Below, one piece after another: positions 16,517 to 24,783 of a stretch of 64,000 bases of DNA. The stretch spans positions 992,001 through 1,056,000 of the forward strand of contig NZ_FPKV01000001.1 in the NCBI RefSeq assembly GCF_900114265.1, read 5' to 3'. Origin of the DNA: Flaviramulus basaltis (GTDB lineage: Bacteria > Bacteroidota > Bacteroidia > Flavobacteriales > Flavobacteriaceae). Numbering within the stretch: the first letter of the stretch is position 1; each line of letters begins with the position of its first letter. Under the pieces are notes generated by a model. The model saw nothing but the letters and a program-made list of their open reading frames with translations. It had not been told where the DNA came from and made no database searches. The position numbers were made by a program, and so were the translations under genes.

Positions 16517-18379
16517 ATGAGAAACTTGTTTTCAAATATTAAAGGAGATGCCTTTGGAGGTATTACCGCAGGAATTGTAGCATTACCATTAGCATTAGCG
16601 TTTGGAGTATCATCGGGTTTAGGACCAACAGCAGGTCTTTATGGAGCGATCTTTATTAGCTTTTTTGCAGCCCTTTTTGGTGGTACAAGCACACAAATTT
16701 CTGGGCCAACAGCACCTATGACAGCCGTTAGTATGGTTGTTATTGCAGGTATAATTGCGGTTAATGACGGTGATGTAGCCAAAGCACTTCCAGTAATTCT
16801 TACTGTATTTTTACTAGCAGGTTTAATGCAAATTGGATTGGGTATTTTAGGCTTAGGAAAATACATAAGATACATTCCTTATCCTGTGGTTTCTGGTTTT
16901 ATGACTGCCATAGGTGTTATTATTTTACTAACTCAAATTTTACCATCATTAGGATATTATCCAAAAGAAGACGTGGATTTTGTTAATACTTTTAAACCAC
17001 AAGCCGAAGAGGTTATTTTAGAAAATATCTTAAAAGAAGAAGCAGGAGAAGGTATTTTGGTACTTGAAGATTTTAAAGAAACTATTGGTAGAGCAGAACA
17101 CACAACTCAGGCAGATATTCTAAAGGAATCTCAAACATTAGCAGCTAAAGAAGCTTCGGGAGCATTGGGCGCAATAAAAGCATTTCCAAGAGCGATACAA
17201 AATATTAATTGGTTAGAGCTAATTCTAGCATTGGGGACTATTTTTATTATTTATGGTTTCAAGCGCATTACAAAAGCAGTACCAAGTACTTTAGTAGCTT
17301 TAATAGTTATGTCTGGAATTGCAGTTGGTTTTGGTTTAAATTATAGACCTATTGAAGAAATTCCTAGTGGATTACCAATTCCAAATTTAGAAATTTTTAC
17401 AAGTTTCACACTTTCTAGCATAACACCATATATTTTCACTGCACTTACTTTAGCGCTTTTGGGAGCTATCGATTCATTACTTACCAGTGTAGTAGCAGAT
17501 AACATGACAAAAACAAAGCACAAACCTAATAAAGAATTGGTAGGGCAAGGTATTGGTAACAGTATTGCTGCTGTGTTCGGAGGTATTCCAGGAGCAGGAG
17601 CAACGATTAGAACCGTAGTAAATATTTCTTCTGGCGGAAAAACAAAACTTTCTGGTATGATTGCAGGTATTATGTTACTTGTTATCTTATTGGGATTAGG
17701 ACCTATAGCTTCTCAAATTCCTGCAGCCGTTTTAGCTGGAATATTAATTACTGTTGGTATTGGAGTTATGGATTATAAAGGATTAAAAGCTATTCCAAGT
17801 TTACCAAAAGACATGAAATTAGGTCCTATAAAAATGAGCTCTGAAGTTTTAATCATGCTTATTGTGTTAGTGCTTTCAACGTTTTGGAATTTAGTTTACG
17901 CTGTAGGTATAGGTTTAGTAATTGCTTCTTTAATGTTCATGAAAAAAATAGGCGATTTAACAGCAGAACGCAGTGATGTAAAACCGTTAAAAGAAGAAGC
18001 TTGGGCAGATGAAGATGGTTTTCCTCAAAATTTAAAAGAAGAAGTTTTTATAAAACACTTGAAAGGGCCATTGTTTTTTGGTTCTACGAGCGACTTCCAA
18101 CAACTCACAGGGCAAATTCCAGATACAGCGCGTACGGTGGTAATAAGGTTAGGGCGCATGCAATATATGGATCAATCTGGGTTATATGCTATGGAAGATA
18201 TGCTTCAAGAATTGAATAAAAAGAATATTCAAGTGCTTTTTGTTGGCTTACTTAAACAACCAAAATATATGATGGAGCGTATTGATATTATTCCAGATTT
18301 AATTCCAAATGAACATATATTCTCTACCTTTAAAGACTGTATGAAGTGGATAAAAGAGAACGTTAAAGATGTAATTTAA
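16517..18379 (+). CDS. SulP family anion transporter with STAS domain
   Basis: 620 residues. The SulP core is clear: GDAFGGITAGIVALPLALAFG near the N-terminus, then STQISGPTAPMTAVSMVV, and KELVGQGIGNSIAAVFGGIPGAGATIRT in the second half. A full C-terminal STAS domain (about 500-615) has the LGRMQYMDQSGLYAMEDML core with the conserved Asp-Gln-Ser-Gly loop. An acidic, non-membrane insertion of ~80 residues lies near 150-230, where SulP proteins usually have a short loop. It is followed 8 bases later by a second beta-carbonic anhydrase, so bicarbonate uptake is the likely role (inference). It differs strongly from the first SulP at 12633. Confidence 0.92.
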   Translation: MRNLFSNIKGDAFGGITAGIVALPLALAFGVSSGLGPTAGLYGAIFISFFAALFGGTSTQISGPTAPMTAVSMVVIAGIIAVNDGDVAKALPVILTVFLLAGLMQIGLGILGLGKYIRYIPYPVVSGFMTAIGVIILLTQILPSLGYYPKEDVDFVNTFKPQAEEVILENILKEEAGEGILVLEDFKETIGRAEHTTQADILKESQTLAAKEASGALGAIKAFPRAIQNINWLELILALGTIFIIYGFKRITKAVPSTLVALIVMSGIAVGFGLNYRPIEEIPSGLPIPNLEIFTSFTLSSITPYIFTALTLALLGAIDSLLTSVVADNMTKTKHKPNKELVGQGIGNSIAAVFGGIPGAGATIRTVVNISSGGKTKLSGMIAGIMLLVILLGLGPIASQIPAAVLAGILITVGIGVMDYKGLKAIPSLPKDMKLGPIKMSSEVLIMLIVLVLSTFWNLVYAVGIGLVIASLMFMKKIGDLTAERSDVKPLKEEAWADEDGFPQNLKEEVFIKHLKGPLFFGSTSDFQQLTGQIPDTARTVVIRLGRMQYMDQSGLYAMEDMLQELNKKNIQVLFVGLLKQPKYMMERIDIIPDLIPNEHIFSTFKDCMKWIKENVKDVI

Positions 18380-18387
18380 CAAAACCT

Positions 18388-19014
18388 ATGGACTTAGATA
18401 AAGTTTTTGAAAACAATAAACAGTGGATTAAGGACAAACTAGAAGTTCAAAAGGATTATTTTGAAGAATTAGGAAAAGGCCAAAACCCAGAGTTGCTATA
18501 TATAGGTTGTAGCGATAGTCGTGTAACAGCCGAAGAACTTATGGGAGCAAAACCAGGCGAGGTATTTGTGCATCGTAACATTGCCAATATGGTATCTGGA
18601 ATAGACTTAAACGCCATGAGTGTTGTTGAATATGCCGTAACACACTTAAAAGTGAAACATGTAGTGGTTTGTGGGCATTATGCTTGCGGTGGTGTAAAGG
18701 CAGCAATGCAATCGGCAGATTTGGGTGTTCTTAATGGCTGGTTACGTAATATTCGCGATGTTTATAGAATTCATAAACTTGAATTAAACAATATTGTCGA
18801 TGAAGAAAAAAAATATGACAGATTAGTCGAGTTAAACGTTCAAGAACAATGTGTAAATCTTATTAAAACAGCAGCAGTTCAAAAAGCAGCTAGAGAAAGA
18901 GGATTAAAAGTGCATGGTTGGGTGTTTGATGTTCATACAGGAAAACTCATCGATTTAAAAATAAATTTCGAAAAATATCTTAGAGATATTATGGAGATAT
19001 ACCATTTAGATTAA
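18388..19014 (+). CDS. Beta-carbonic anhydrase (second copy)
   Basis: 208 residues. Zinc ligands and catalytic dyad are present: Cys41-x-Asp43-x-Arg45 in GCSDSRVT, and His97-x2-Cys100 in CGHYACGGVKAAM. The FVHRNIANMVSGIDLNAMSVVEYAV stretch between them marks the clade similar to E. coli Can. It hydrates CO2 reversibly in the cytosol. It is probably translated from the same message as the SulP gene 8 bases upstream. A perfect bidirectional terminator follows. Distinct from the carbonic anhydrase at 15091. Confidence 0.95.
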   Translation: MDLDKVFENNKQWIKDKLEVQKDYFEELGKGQNPELLYIGCSDSRVTAEELMGAKPGEVFVHRNIANMVSGIDLNAMSVVEYAVTHLKVKHVVVCGHYACGGVKAAMQSADLGVLNGWLRNIRDVYRIHKLELNNIVDEEKKYDRLVELNVQEQCVNLIKTAAVQKAARERGLKVHGWVFDVHTGKLIDLKINFEKYLRDIMEIYHLD

Positions 19015-19017
19015 AAG

Positions 19018-19047
19018 AAAAAGCCACTCAATTTGAGTGGCTTTTTT
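19018..19047. terminator. Bidirectional terminator between carbonic anhydrase and hmuY
   Basis: A perfect 13-base stem, AAAAGCCACTCAA against TTGAGTGGCTTTT, flanked by A on one side and T on the other. It serves the + strand SulP/CA unit and the converging minus-strand receptor/HmuY unit. Confidence 0.92.
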
Positions 19048-19070
19048 AATAGAACTAATTCAAAAAAAAA

Positions 19071-19688
19071 CTAGAAAGTTGTTACACCTTCATTAGGGTT
19101 ATATACATAATTAAAAGTATAGTATTGTGAGTCTGATGCTGTGTCAGTATCCTTGTAATAGCTTAATATTTCTAACTTAGCATACATGCCATTGTTCGTT
19201 TTTACAACAATTACTTTTCCTGCAATTGGAGAAATAATATGCGTTGTAGAATCGTAGTTATACCATCCGTTTCCAGAACCTGTAGTAATGGCTAAACCGT
19301 TTGTTGCGTCGTCCTGTGCTAAAGAGGTTTCGTTAACTGTTGAGATTTCAGCCAAAGTACCTGTAGCTAAATAAACTGAAGCATTACCAGTTCGTTCAGG
19401 TTGATCATCTGCTGTTGCAGTGCCACCATTTACTAGAATTGTAGAACCTCTAAAAGCAATATCCCAATTATCGCCAGTAGTTGTTGCACCGGTTTCAAAT
19501 GAAAATTTAATATAATCGCCTGTTATGGTTGCAGGGTTTGTTGAGTAATCTGCGCTTTGTGTCGCTTGTAAATTACTTATAGTTTGCGTTTCAATTTCTA
19601 AAAGTGGTGTTGAGTTGTCATCATCACTACTGCAAGATGTAAAACCGATAAAAAGAGCTGTTAATGTTAAAAATTTGATTGTTTTCAT
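19071..19688 (-). CDS. HmuY family heme-binding lipoprotein
   Basis: 205 residues. A lipoprotein signal ends at Cys19 (FTSC), so the protein is lipid-anchored, probably at the cell surface. The beta-rich body has the HmuY landmarks: YIKFSFETG, GDNWDIAFRGSTILVNGG (73-90), and NNGMYAKLEILSYYKD near the C-terminus. HmuY captures heme and hands it to a partner TonB receptor. The Porphyromonas protein uses two His ligands; here the only His is His150 and the only Met after the leader is Met168, so a His/Met pair is possible (inference). It lies 18 bases after the receptor gene on the same strand, as a receptor-HmuY operon. Confidence 0.82.
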   Translation of the reverse strand: MKTIKFLTLTALFIGFTSCSSDDDNSTPLLEIETQTISNLQATQSADYSTNPATITGDYIKFSFETGATTTGDNWDIAFRGSTILVNGGTATADDQPERTGNASVYLATGTLAEISTVNETSLAQDDATNGLAITTGSGNGWYNYDSTTHIISPIAGKVIVVKTNNGMYAKLEILSYYKDTDTASDSQYYTFNYVYNPNEGVTTF

Positions 19689-19706
19689 AATGTTTATATA
19701 TAGTTA

Positions 19707-21782
19707 TTAAAATTGAATGTTTAATTTTCCGTAAATGATTCTGCCTGAAATATTACTAATGTTTTGCGTGTCTCTAAAGTTTAAAACATTGTCTATTCCG
19801 AAACCTAGTGTGTAGTTTTTAAAAAGTGTTTTATTTATTGCTAAATCCCAAATAGTGTAGCGTTTAACAAAATCATCATAAGTATCTAAATAAGTATTTC
19901 CGTTTGTATCGTAAAGACCGTATTTGCTTCTATAAGTACCACGAATATTGGCATCTAAATCAAGTTTGGTAAACTCATAAAACACTTTTAAGTTTCCCAT
20001 ATGTCGAGAACGATTGTATAACCCAAAGTAGTCTTGTTTTTTAAGCTGAAAAGAAGAAGAACTTGGTGTTAATCTTGCATAAACATTTCCATTTTTAAAA
20101 GCATCTTCAGCTTCTTTCTCTTTAGCAAAAAGTAATTGATATCCACCAGAAATTTTTAAGTTATTACTAGGTTTCCAACTTGTGTTTAACTCTAATCCTT
20201 GTGTGTAAACCTTATGTACGTTATAATAACTAAATACATTTTGACCGTTAGTTTTATTGGCTATAACACGGGTGTCTATTAAGTCGTTTATATTATTTCT
20301 AAAGGCATTAAAATTTAATTTTATAGAAGTAATAGGGTTATAATCAATTCCAACATTAAAGCTTACTGAGTTTTCTGGTTTTAATTCGTTATCAAATTCA
20401 GAAATAGGCACTACAATATTGGCAATTTGCCCCTCTTCTTCTAATTGAGGAATAGCTGTTGACACTGCATTGTAACCCAAAACGGTATACCCAACAGTTG
20501 CATTTGTAAAATCGAAATATAATTGCCTAAAATCTGGAGCTTTGTATCCATATCCTACAGAGCCTTTTACTGCTATTTTATCTGATAATTTATAGCGAAG
20601 TGCCACTTTTGGGCTGAATTGAGATTTATATTCGCTATGATTATCAAAACGTGCACCAAGAATAATATTTATTTTTTCGGTTGGATGTGTATCATATTGT
20701 AAATAAGCATAAGGCGAATTAAACTCAGGTTCTTTAGAAAAATCTGTTCTTTTTAATGTTTCATGATTCCAGCCTAAACCTCCAATAAAAGCACTTTTTT
20801 TATTAGGACTGTAAGTTGCTCTAATTTCTGGGCGTAATAATAATTGATTAAAATCACTTTCACTAAAACGAGAATTATCAGGGTTATTTAAATACTCATC
20901 AGCTTTATAACGTGTGGCATAAAATTCAAAATAGCTACTCCACTTTTCGCTATATTTATGTTTTAATTTTAAATGGGTATTCCATTCATTAATGTCACTT
21001 TCGCCTTTTAAATCTTCAGAAGCTACGTAATCTTGATTTTGTGTGTAATATCTTCCGGAAAGCAATAAACTAGTAGCGTCATTAAAATTATAATTAAGTT
21101 TTGTGTTAAAGATTTGATTGTTAAAAGGCTCTACGGTATTTAATGCATCGCTTTCGTTTAAATCATAACCATCACTATTAAAACTATTTACAAAAGTGCT
21201 TATTGAAAACTTCTTTTTTCTATACCCTAAATTTAAACTGTTATCGTAAGTATTAAAGCTCCCAACTCTGGAGTTTAAATCACCATTAAAACCATATTTT
21301 GGCTTCTCTGTTATAATATTAATTACGCCACCAAGAGCCTCACTACCATATAAACTAGACGATGCGCCTTTTACAATTTCAATCTGTTTAATGTTACCTA
21401 CAGTTACTCTACTAATGTCTAAAGTACCTGCAGAACGACCAATAAGAGGAACACCATCTATTAAAATAAGGGTGTATTGCGAGTCTAAACCTTGTAATTG
21501 AATGCCTTCGCCACCACCAAAGTCTGGAACCGTAATTAATCCGGTTTGTTCGTTTAAAATATCACTTAAACGTAATGAGTTAACACTTTGTATTTCTTTT
21601 TTCGATATAATTTGAGCTGGCAATGGTAAAGAAGATAATTGCCTAACCGTTCTAGTGGCTGTTACAATAACATCTTCAAGTTGCTCTGTTTTAGTAGAAT
21701 CTGTTTTTACTTCTTGAGAAAATCCTACACAACTTAAAAAAAGTGTAAAATAAATTAGAGTTTTATTTTTATTTAGACTCAT
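19707..21782 (-). CDS. TonB-dependent outer-membrane receptor (HmuR-like)
   Basis: 691 residues. Signal peptide 1-23, then a plug domain with EDVIVTATRTVRQLSSLPLPAQII (TonB box region), GIQLQGLDSQYTLILIDGVPL and VKGASSSLYGSEALGGVINII, followed by a 22-strand-type barrel ending in the terminal aromatic residue ...KLNIQF. In the barrel, GYKAPDFRQLYF and ELKPENSVSFNVG resemble the FRAP and NPDL/NPNL boxes of heme receptors. It would import heme, or another iron complex, into the periplasm using TonB energy. It is the first gene of the minus-strand arm, with hmuY next. A -7 box at 21801-21808 and a Fur-like palindrome lie upstream. Confidence 0.9.
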   Translation of the reverse strand: MSLNKNKTLIYFTLFLSCVGFSQEVKTDSTKTEQLEDVIVTATRTVRQLSSLPLPAQIISKKEIQSVNSLRLSDILNEQTGLITVPDFGGGEGIQLQGLDSQYTLILIDGVPLIGRSAGTLDISRVTVGNIKQIEIVKGASSSLYGSEALGGVINIITEKPKYGFNGDLNSRVGSFNTYDNSLNLGYRKKKFSISTFVNSFNSDGYDLNESDALNTVEPFNNQIFNTKLNYNFNDATSLLLSGRYYTQNQDYVASEDLKGESDINEWNTHLKLKHKYSEKWSSYFEFYATRYKADEYLNNPDNSRFSESDFNQLLLRPEIRATYSPNKKSAFIGGLGWNHETLKRTDFSKEPEFNSPYAYLQYDTHPTEKINIILGARFDNHSEYKSQFSPKVALRYKLSDKIAVKGSVGYGYKAPDFRQLYFDFTNATVGYTVLGYNAVSTAIPQLEEEGQIANIVVPISEFDNELKPENSVSFNVGIDYNPITSIKLNFNAFRNNINDLIDTRVIANKTNGQNVFSYYNVHKVYTQGLELNTSWKPSNNLKISGGYQLLFAKEKEAEDAFKNGNVYARLTPSSSSFQLKKQDYFGLYNRSRHMGNLKVFYEFTKLDLDANIRGTYRSKYGLYDTNGNTYLDTYDDFVKRYTIWDLAINKTLFKNYTLGFGIDNVLNFRDTQNISNISGRIIYGKLNIQF

Positions 21783-21800
21783 TCTTGATTATTTTTGTGA

Positions 21801-21808
21801 CAAATATA
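21801..21808 (-). promoter_or_regulatory. Candidate -7 box for the TonB receptor
   Basis: On the minus strand this reads TATATTTG, an exact TAnnTTTG match, 19 bases before the receptor ATG at 21782. The Fur-like palindrome begins 4 bases further upstream, in the -33 to -7 interval. Confidence 0.6.
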
Positions 21809-21811
21809 AAC

Positions 21812-21836
21812 CTTATTTTAAATCAGTCTAAATAAG
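21812..21836. promoter_or_regulatory. Fur-like palindrome between the divergent iron/heme arms
   Basis: CTTATTT (21812-21818) and AAATAAG (21830-21836) form a perfect 7-base inverted repeat with an 11-base centre. It covers the promoter spacer of the receptor gene and also precedes the DUF6607 arm. Position and A/T-rich symmetry fit a Fur-type iron repressor site. The identity of the regulator is inference. Confidence 0.5.
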
Positions 21837-21886
21837 AATAACATTTTTTTAAATAAAATTCAAAACACAAAAACAAAACTTTAATA

Positions 21887-22795
21887 ATGAAACAATTAGC
21901 CTTATTATCAATTTTATCTTTAGCATTTACCTTCAATTTAAATGCTCAAAACAAAAAGAAAGAAGACCAAAATGCCATTAAAAACATGTGTGGTTGCTAT
22001 GATGTTGCCTTCAATTTTGCCGAAACATTTGAGTATTCTGGAGACTCAACTTATGTGCCTTCTGAAACAAAACATGCTGGCGGATTAGAGTGGGTACAAT
22101 TGGTAGAAGATGATAAAGATAAAATCTCGATGCAACATTTATTGATTGTTGGCCCTCCAAATAATAAAATGATTGTAAAGCATTGGAGACAAGATTGGGA
22201 ATATGAAAACACTAATTTATATGAATTTAACCATGATAATAAATGGACTTTTGTAAGTTTACCAAAAGATGAAGTGAAAGGACAATGGACTCAAAAAGTA
22301 TTTCAAGTAGATGATAGTCCGCGTTACGAAGGTTCTGCTTCTTGGGTACATGTAGATGGGAAAAGCTATTGGGAAAGTACCACCGCCGCGCCTTTACCAA
22401 GACGTGAATATACCAAGCGAAGTGATTATAATGTAACCATTAGAAGAAACCGTCATGAAATTGTTAAAAACGGTTGGATTCACGACCAGGATAACGATAA
22501 GGTAATTCGTGAAGATGGTAAAGATGATGTATTATTAGCCCAAGAAAAAGGATATAACACTTATGTAAAAGTTGATGACAGTAAATGCAAAGTAGCACAG
22601 GAATACTGGAAGGAAAACCAAGCAAAATGGGCATTAGTAAGAACTAAATGGGATGACATTTTTGCTAGACAGAAAGATTTATCTTTAGAAGAAAAAGTAG
22701 ATAATAAAGGATTGTTTAAGTACTTATTTGATGAAGAAAAGTACCAAACAGCCGAAGAAATTAATCCATTAATTGAATCATTTGTAAAAAAATAA
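21887..22795 (+). CDS. DUF6607 family exported protein
   Basis: 302 residues. A signal peptide (1-20, ending NLNAQ) precedes a soluble domain rich in aromatic residues. Close to the start of the mature protein is a Cys-Gly-Cys pair (Cys35 and Cys37, NMCGCYDV); a third Cys is at 234. Repeated Trp/His motifs follow (WVQLVEDDKDKISMQHLL, KHWRQDWEYENTNLYEF, GWIHDQDNDKVI). I recognise this as DUF6607, a Bacteroidota family of unknown function. It opens the plus-strand arm of the iron/heme locus, with the ankyrin gene starting one base after its stop. The paired Cys and many His suggest metal or heme handling, but this is inference. Confidence 0.75.
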   Translation: MKQLALLSILSLAFTFNLNAQNKKKEDQNAIKNMCGCYDVAFNFAETFEYSGDSTYVPSETKHAGGLEWVQLVEDDKDKISMQHLLIVGPPNNKMIVKHWRQDWEYENTNLYEFNHDNKWTFVSLPKDEVKGQWTQKVFQVDDSPRYEGSASWVHVDGKSYWESTTAAPLPRREYTKRSDYNVTIRRNRHEIVKNGWIHDQDNDKVIREDGKDDVLLAQEKGYNTYVKVDDSKCKVAQEYWKENQAKWALVRTKWDDIFARQKDLSLEEKVDNKGLFKYLFDEEKYQTAEEINPLIESFVKK

Positions 22796-22796
22796 A

Positions 22797-24275
22797 ATGA
22801 AGTGTTCTAAATTATATTTAATAGTAATAACGCTTTTAGTAAGTGTTCACACGTTTTCACAAGAGAATGTTTTTCTAAATCGTGATTTTTGGAGTTCAAA
22901 ACCAACGGTTGAAGTTGTAGATTCTAAAATTAAAGAAGGCAATAATCCATCTGAAGCTAATGGAAGTAATTTTGATGGTGTAGTTTATTCTATTTTACAA
23001 GATGCACCAATTGAAACCATTAAATATTTACAATCTCAAAAAGGAAACGATCCTAACAAGTTAACACACGATGGTAGAACGTACATTTTTTGGGCAGCTT
23101 ATAAAGGTAACGTTGAGATTATGGAATATCTTTTAAAACAAGGTGCTAAAACCGATTTAACAGATGATAAAGGAAACACGATTCTTAATTTTGCAGCATC
23201 TTCAGGACAACAAAACACAAAAGTATATGACCTTTGTTTAGAGAATGGAGCAAATCTTAAAAATGATGTGACGCCAAATGGCGCTAATGCTTTATTGCTA
23301 GTAGCACCAAGTGATGAAAATTTTGCTTTAATAAATTATTTTCAATCAAAAGGATTAGATATTAATAGTGTCGATAATAATGGAAATGGCGTTTTTAACT
23401 ATGTTGCAAGAACAGGAAACACTAGTTTATTAAACCAATTGCTTGAAAAAGGAGTTAAAGGAAATAATCAAGCATTTATATTTGCTGCTTATGGAGCACG
23501 CGGAAAAGCTAACGGAATTGAGGTTTATAAATATTTAGAAACTAAAAACCTAGATCCAAAAGCATCAAACGAGGAAGGTGCTTCAGCGTTACATATTTTA
23601 GCATCGAGAAGTAAAGATGTCGAAATCATAAACTTTCTTTTAGAAAAAGGATTAGATGTAAATCAAGAAGACCATTATGGTAATACAGCTTTTATGAATG
23701 CTGCTTCAAGAAATAATTTAGAAATAGTAAAATTGCTATCGGAAAGTTTAAAAGACATCAATCATGCTAATAAAAAAGGCGAAACAGCTTTGGCATTTGC
23801 TGTACAAAGAAATGATACAGAAGTGGTAACTTTTTTAATTAATAGAGGAGCTAAAACAGATGTTGTAGATACCAGCGGAAATAACTTGAATTATTATTTA
23901 GTAGACTCGTATTCTACTAGAAATAAAGAGCAATTTTCAGATAAATTAAATGTGTTAAAAAATAAGGGTTTTAAATTAGAGACACCTCAAAATAATGGAA
24001 ACACATGGTATCATTTAGCTGTAGAAAAAAGCAGTATTGATTTATTAGAAATAGCAGCTAAAATGAACCAAGATGTGAATGCTAAAAATAGCGAAGGGAA
24101 TACTGCACTACATCTTGCTGCAATGAAAGCTCAAAATGAAAATATTTTGAAATTTCTCTTAAACGAAGGTGCAAAAAAAGAACTTGAAACCGAGTTTGAA
24201 GAAACAGCTTATGATTTAGCACAAGAAAACGAGCTGTTAAAAAAGAATAATATTTCAATTGAATTTTTAAAGTAA
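22797..24275 (+). CDS. Exported ankyrin-repeat protein
   Basis: 492 residues. Signal peptide 1-22 (ending HTFSQ), then about a dozen ankyrin units across residues ~55-480, for example DGRTYIFWAAYKGNVEIMEYLL, EGASALHILASRSKDVEIINFLL and EGNTALHLAAMKAQNENILKFLL. It is therefore a periplasmic protein-protein interaction scaffold. It begins one base after the DUF6607 stop and is followed 12 bases later by DUF2271, which indicates a single operon. Secreted ankyrin proteins next to redox or iron systems are sometimes chaperones of their partners (as with catalase-associated ankyrins); here that is only a suggestion. Confidence 0.88.
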   Translation: MKCSKLYLIVITLLVSVHTFSQENVFLNRDFWSSKPTVEVVDSKIKEGNNPSEANGSNFDGVVYSILQDAPIETIKYLQSQKGNDPNKLTHDGRTYIFWAAYKGNVEIMEYLLKQGAKTDLTDDKGNTILNFAASSGQQNTKVYDLCLENGANLKNDVTPNGANALLLVAPSDENFALINYFQSKGLDINSVDNNGNGVFNYVARTGNTSLLNQLLEKGVKGNNQAFIFAAYGARGKANGIEVYKYLETKNLDPKASNEEGASALHILASRSKDVEIINFLLEKGLDVNQEDHYGNTAFMNAASRNNLEIVKLLSESLKDINHANKKGETALAFAVQRNDTEVVTFLINRGAKTDVVDTSGNNLNYYLVDSYSTRNKEQFSDKLNVLKNKGFKLETPQNNGNTWYHLAVEKSSIDLLEIAAKMNQDVNAKNSEGNTALHLAAMKAQNENILKFLLNEGAKKELETEFEETAYDLAQENELLKKNNISIEFLK

Positions 24276-24287
24276 CACAAGTTGAAA

Positions 24288-24773
24288 ATGAAGAAAATAC
24301 ATTTTATATCATTATTATTAGTCATAGCTTTTGCCTTAGTATCTTTTACAAAATTAGCCGAAACAACAAAATATAAATGCATGATTCAAATGACGAATTA
24401 CACAGGCGAAGGCGCTTATGTCGTTATTTCGTTAATTAATCCAGAAGGCAAATATGAAAAAACATTGTATGTGCAAGGTGATGATGATGAGTGGTTTAAT
24501 ACATTAGAATCGTGGTGGAGTTTTTACGGAAAAAAGCGTAATAATATTGATGCAATCACAGGAGCAACAATTTCTGGTGGCGGACGAATTATTAGTGTGA
24601 TTGATATTGAAGATTCTAAAATTAACGCTGGTTACAGCATTCGTTTTGAAACAGCTGTTGAAGATCAGGAATATTATACTAAAGATGTGGAGTTTCCATT
24701 AACATCAGAGACCGTAAAAAGCAAAAAAGAAGGTGCAGGCTTTATTCGTTATGTACGTATGATGCCAAATTAA
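24288..24773 (+). CDS. DUF2271 periplasmic protein with flavin-attachment motif
   Basis: 161 residues from ATG 24288; a TTG two codons upstream is less likely. A signal peptide (about 1-21) is followed by the DUF2271 domain (KCMIQMTNYTGEGAYVVISLINP..., WWSFYGKKRNNIDAITGATISGGGR). Residues 88-94, DAITGAT, match the Dxx(S/T)GA(T/S) consensus that ApbE flavin transferases modify, so Thr94 could carry covalent FMN. That would make this a periplasmic electron carrier. It precedes the PepSY reductase by 10 bases. No apbE gene is in the window, so the transferase would be encoded elsewhere. Family assignment is good; flavinylation is inference from the motif. Confidence 0.82.
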   Translation: MKKIHFISLLLVIAFALVSFTKLAETTKYKCMIQMTNYTGEGAYVVISLINPEGKYEKTLYVQGDDDEWFNTLESWWSFYGKKRNNIDAITGATISGGGRIISVIDIEDSKINAGYSIRFETAVEDQEYYTKDVEFPLTSETVKSKKEGAGFIRYVRMMPN

Positions 24774-24783
24774 AAGATTTTAT

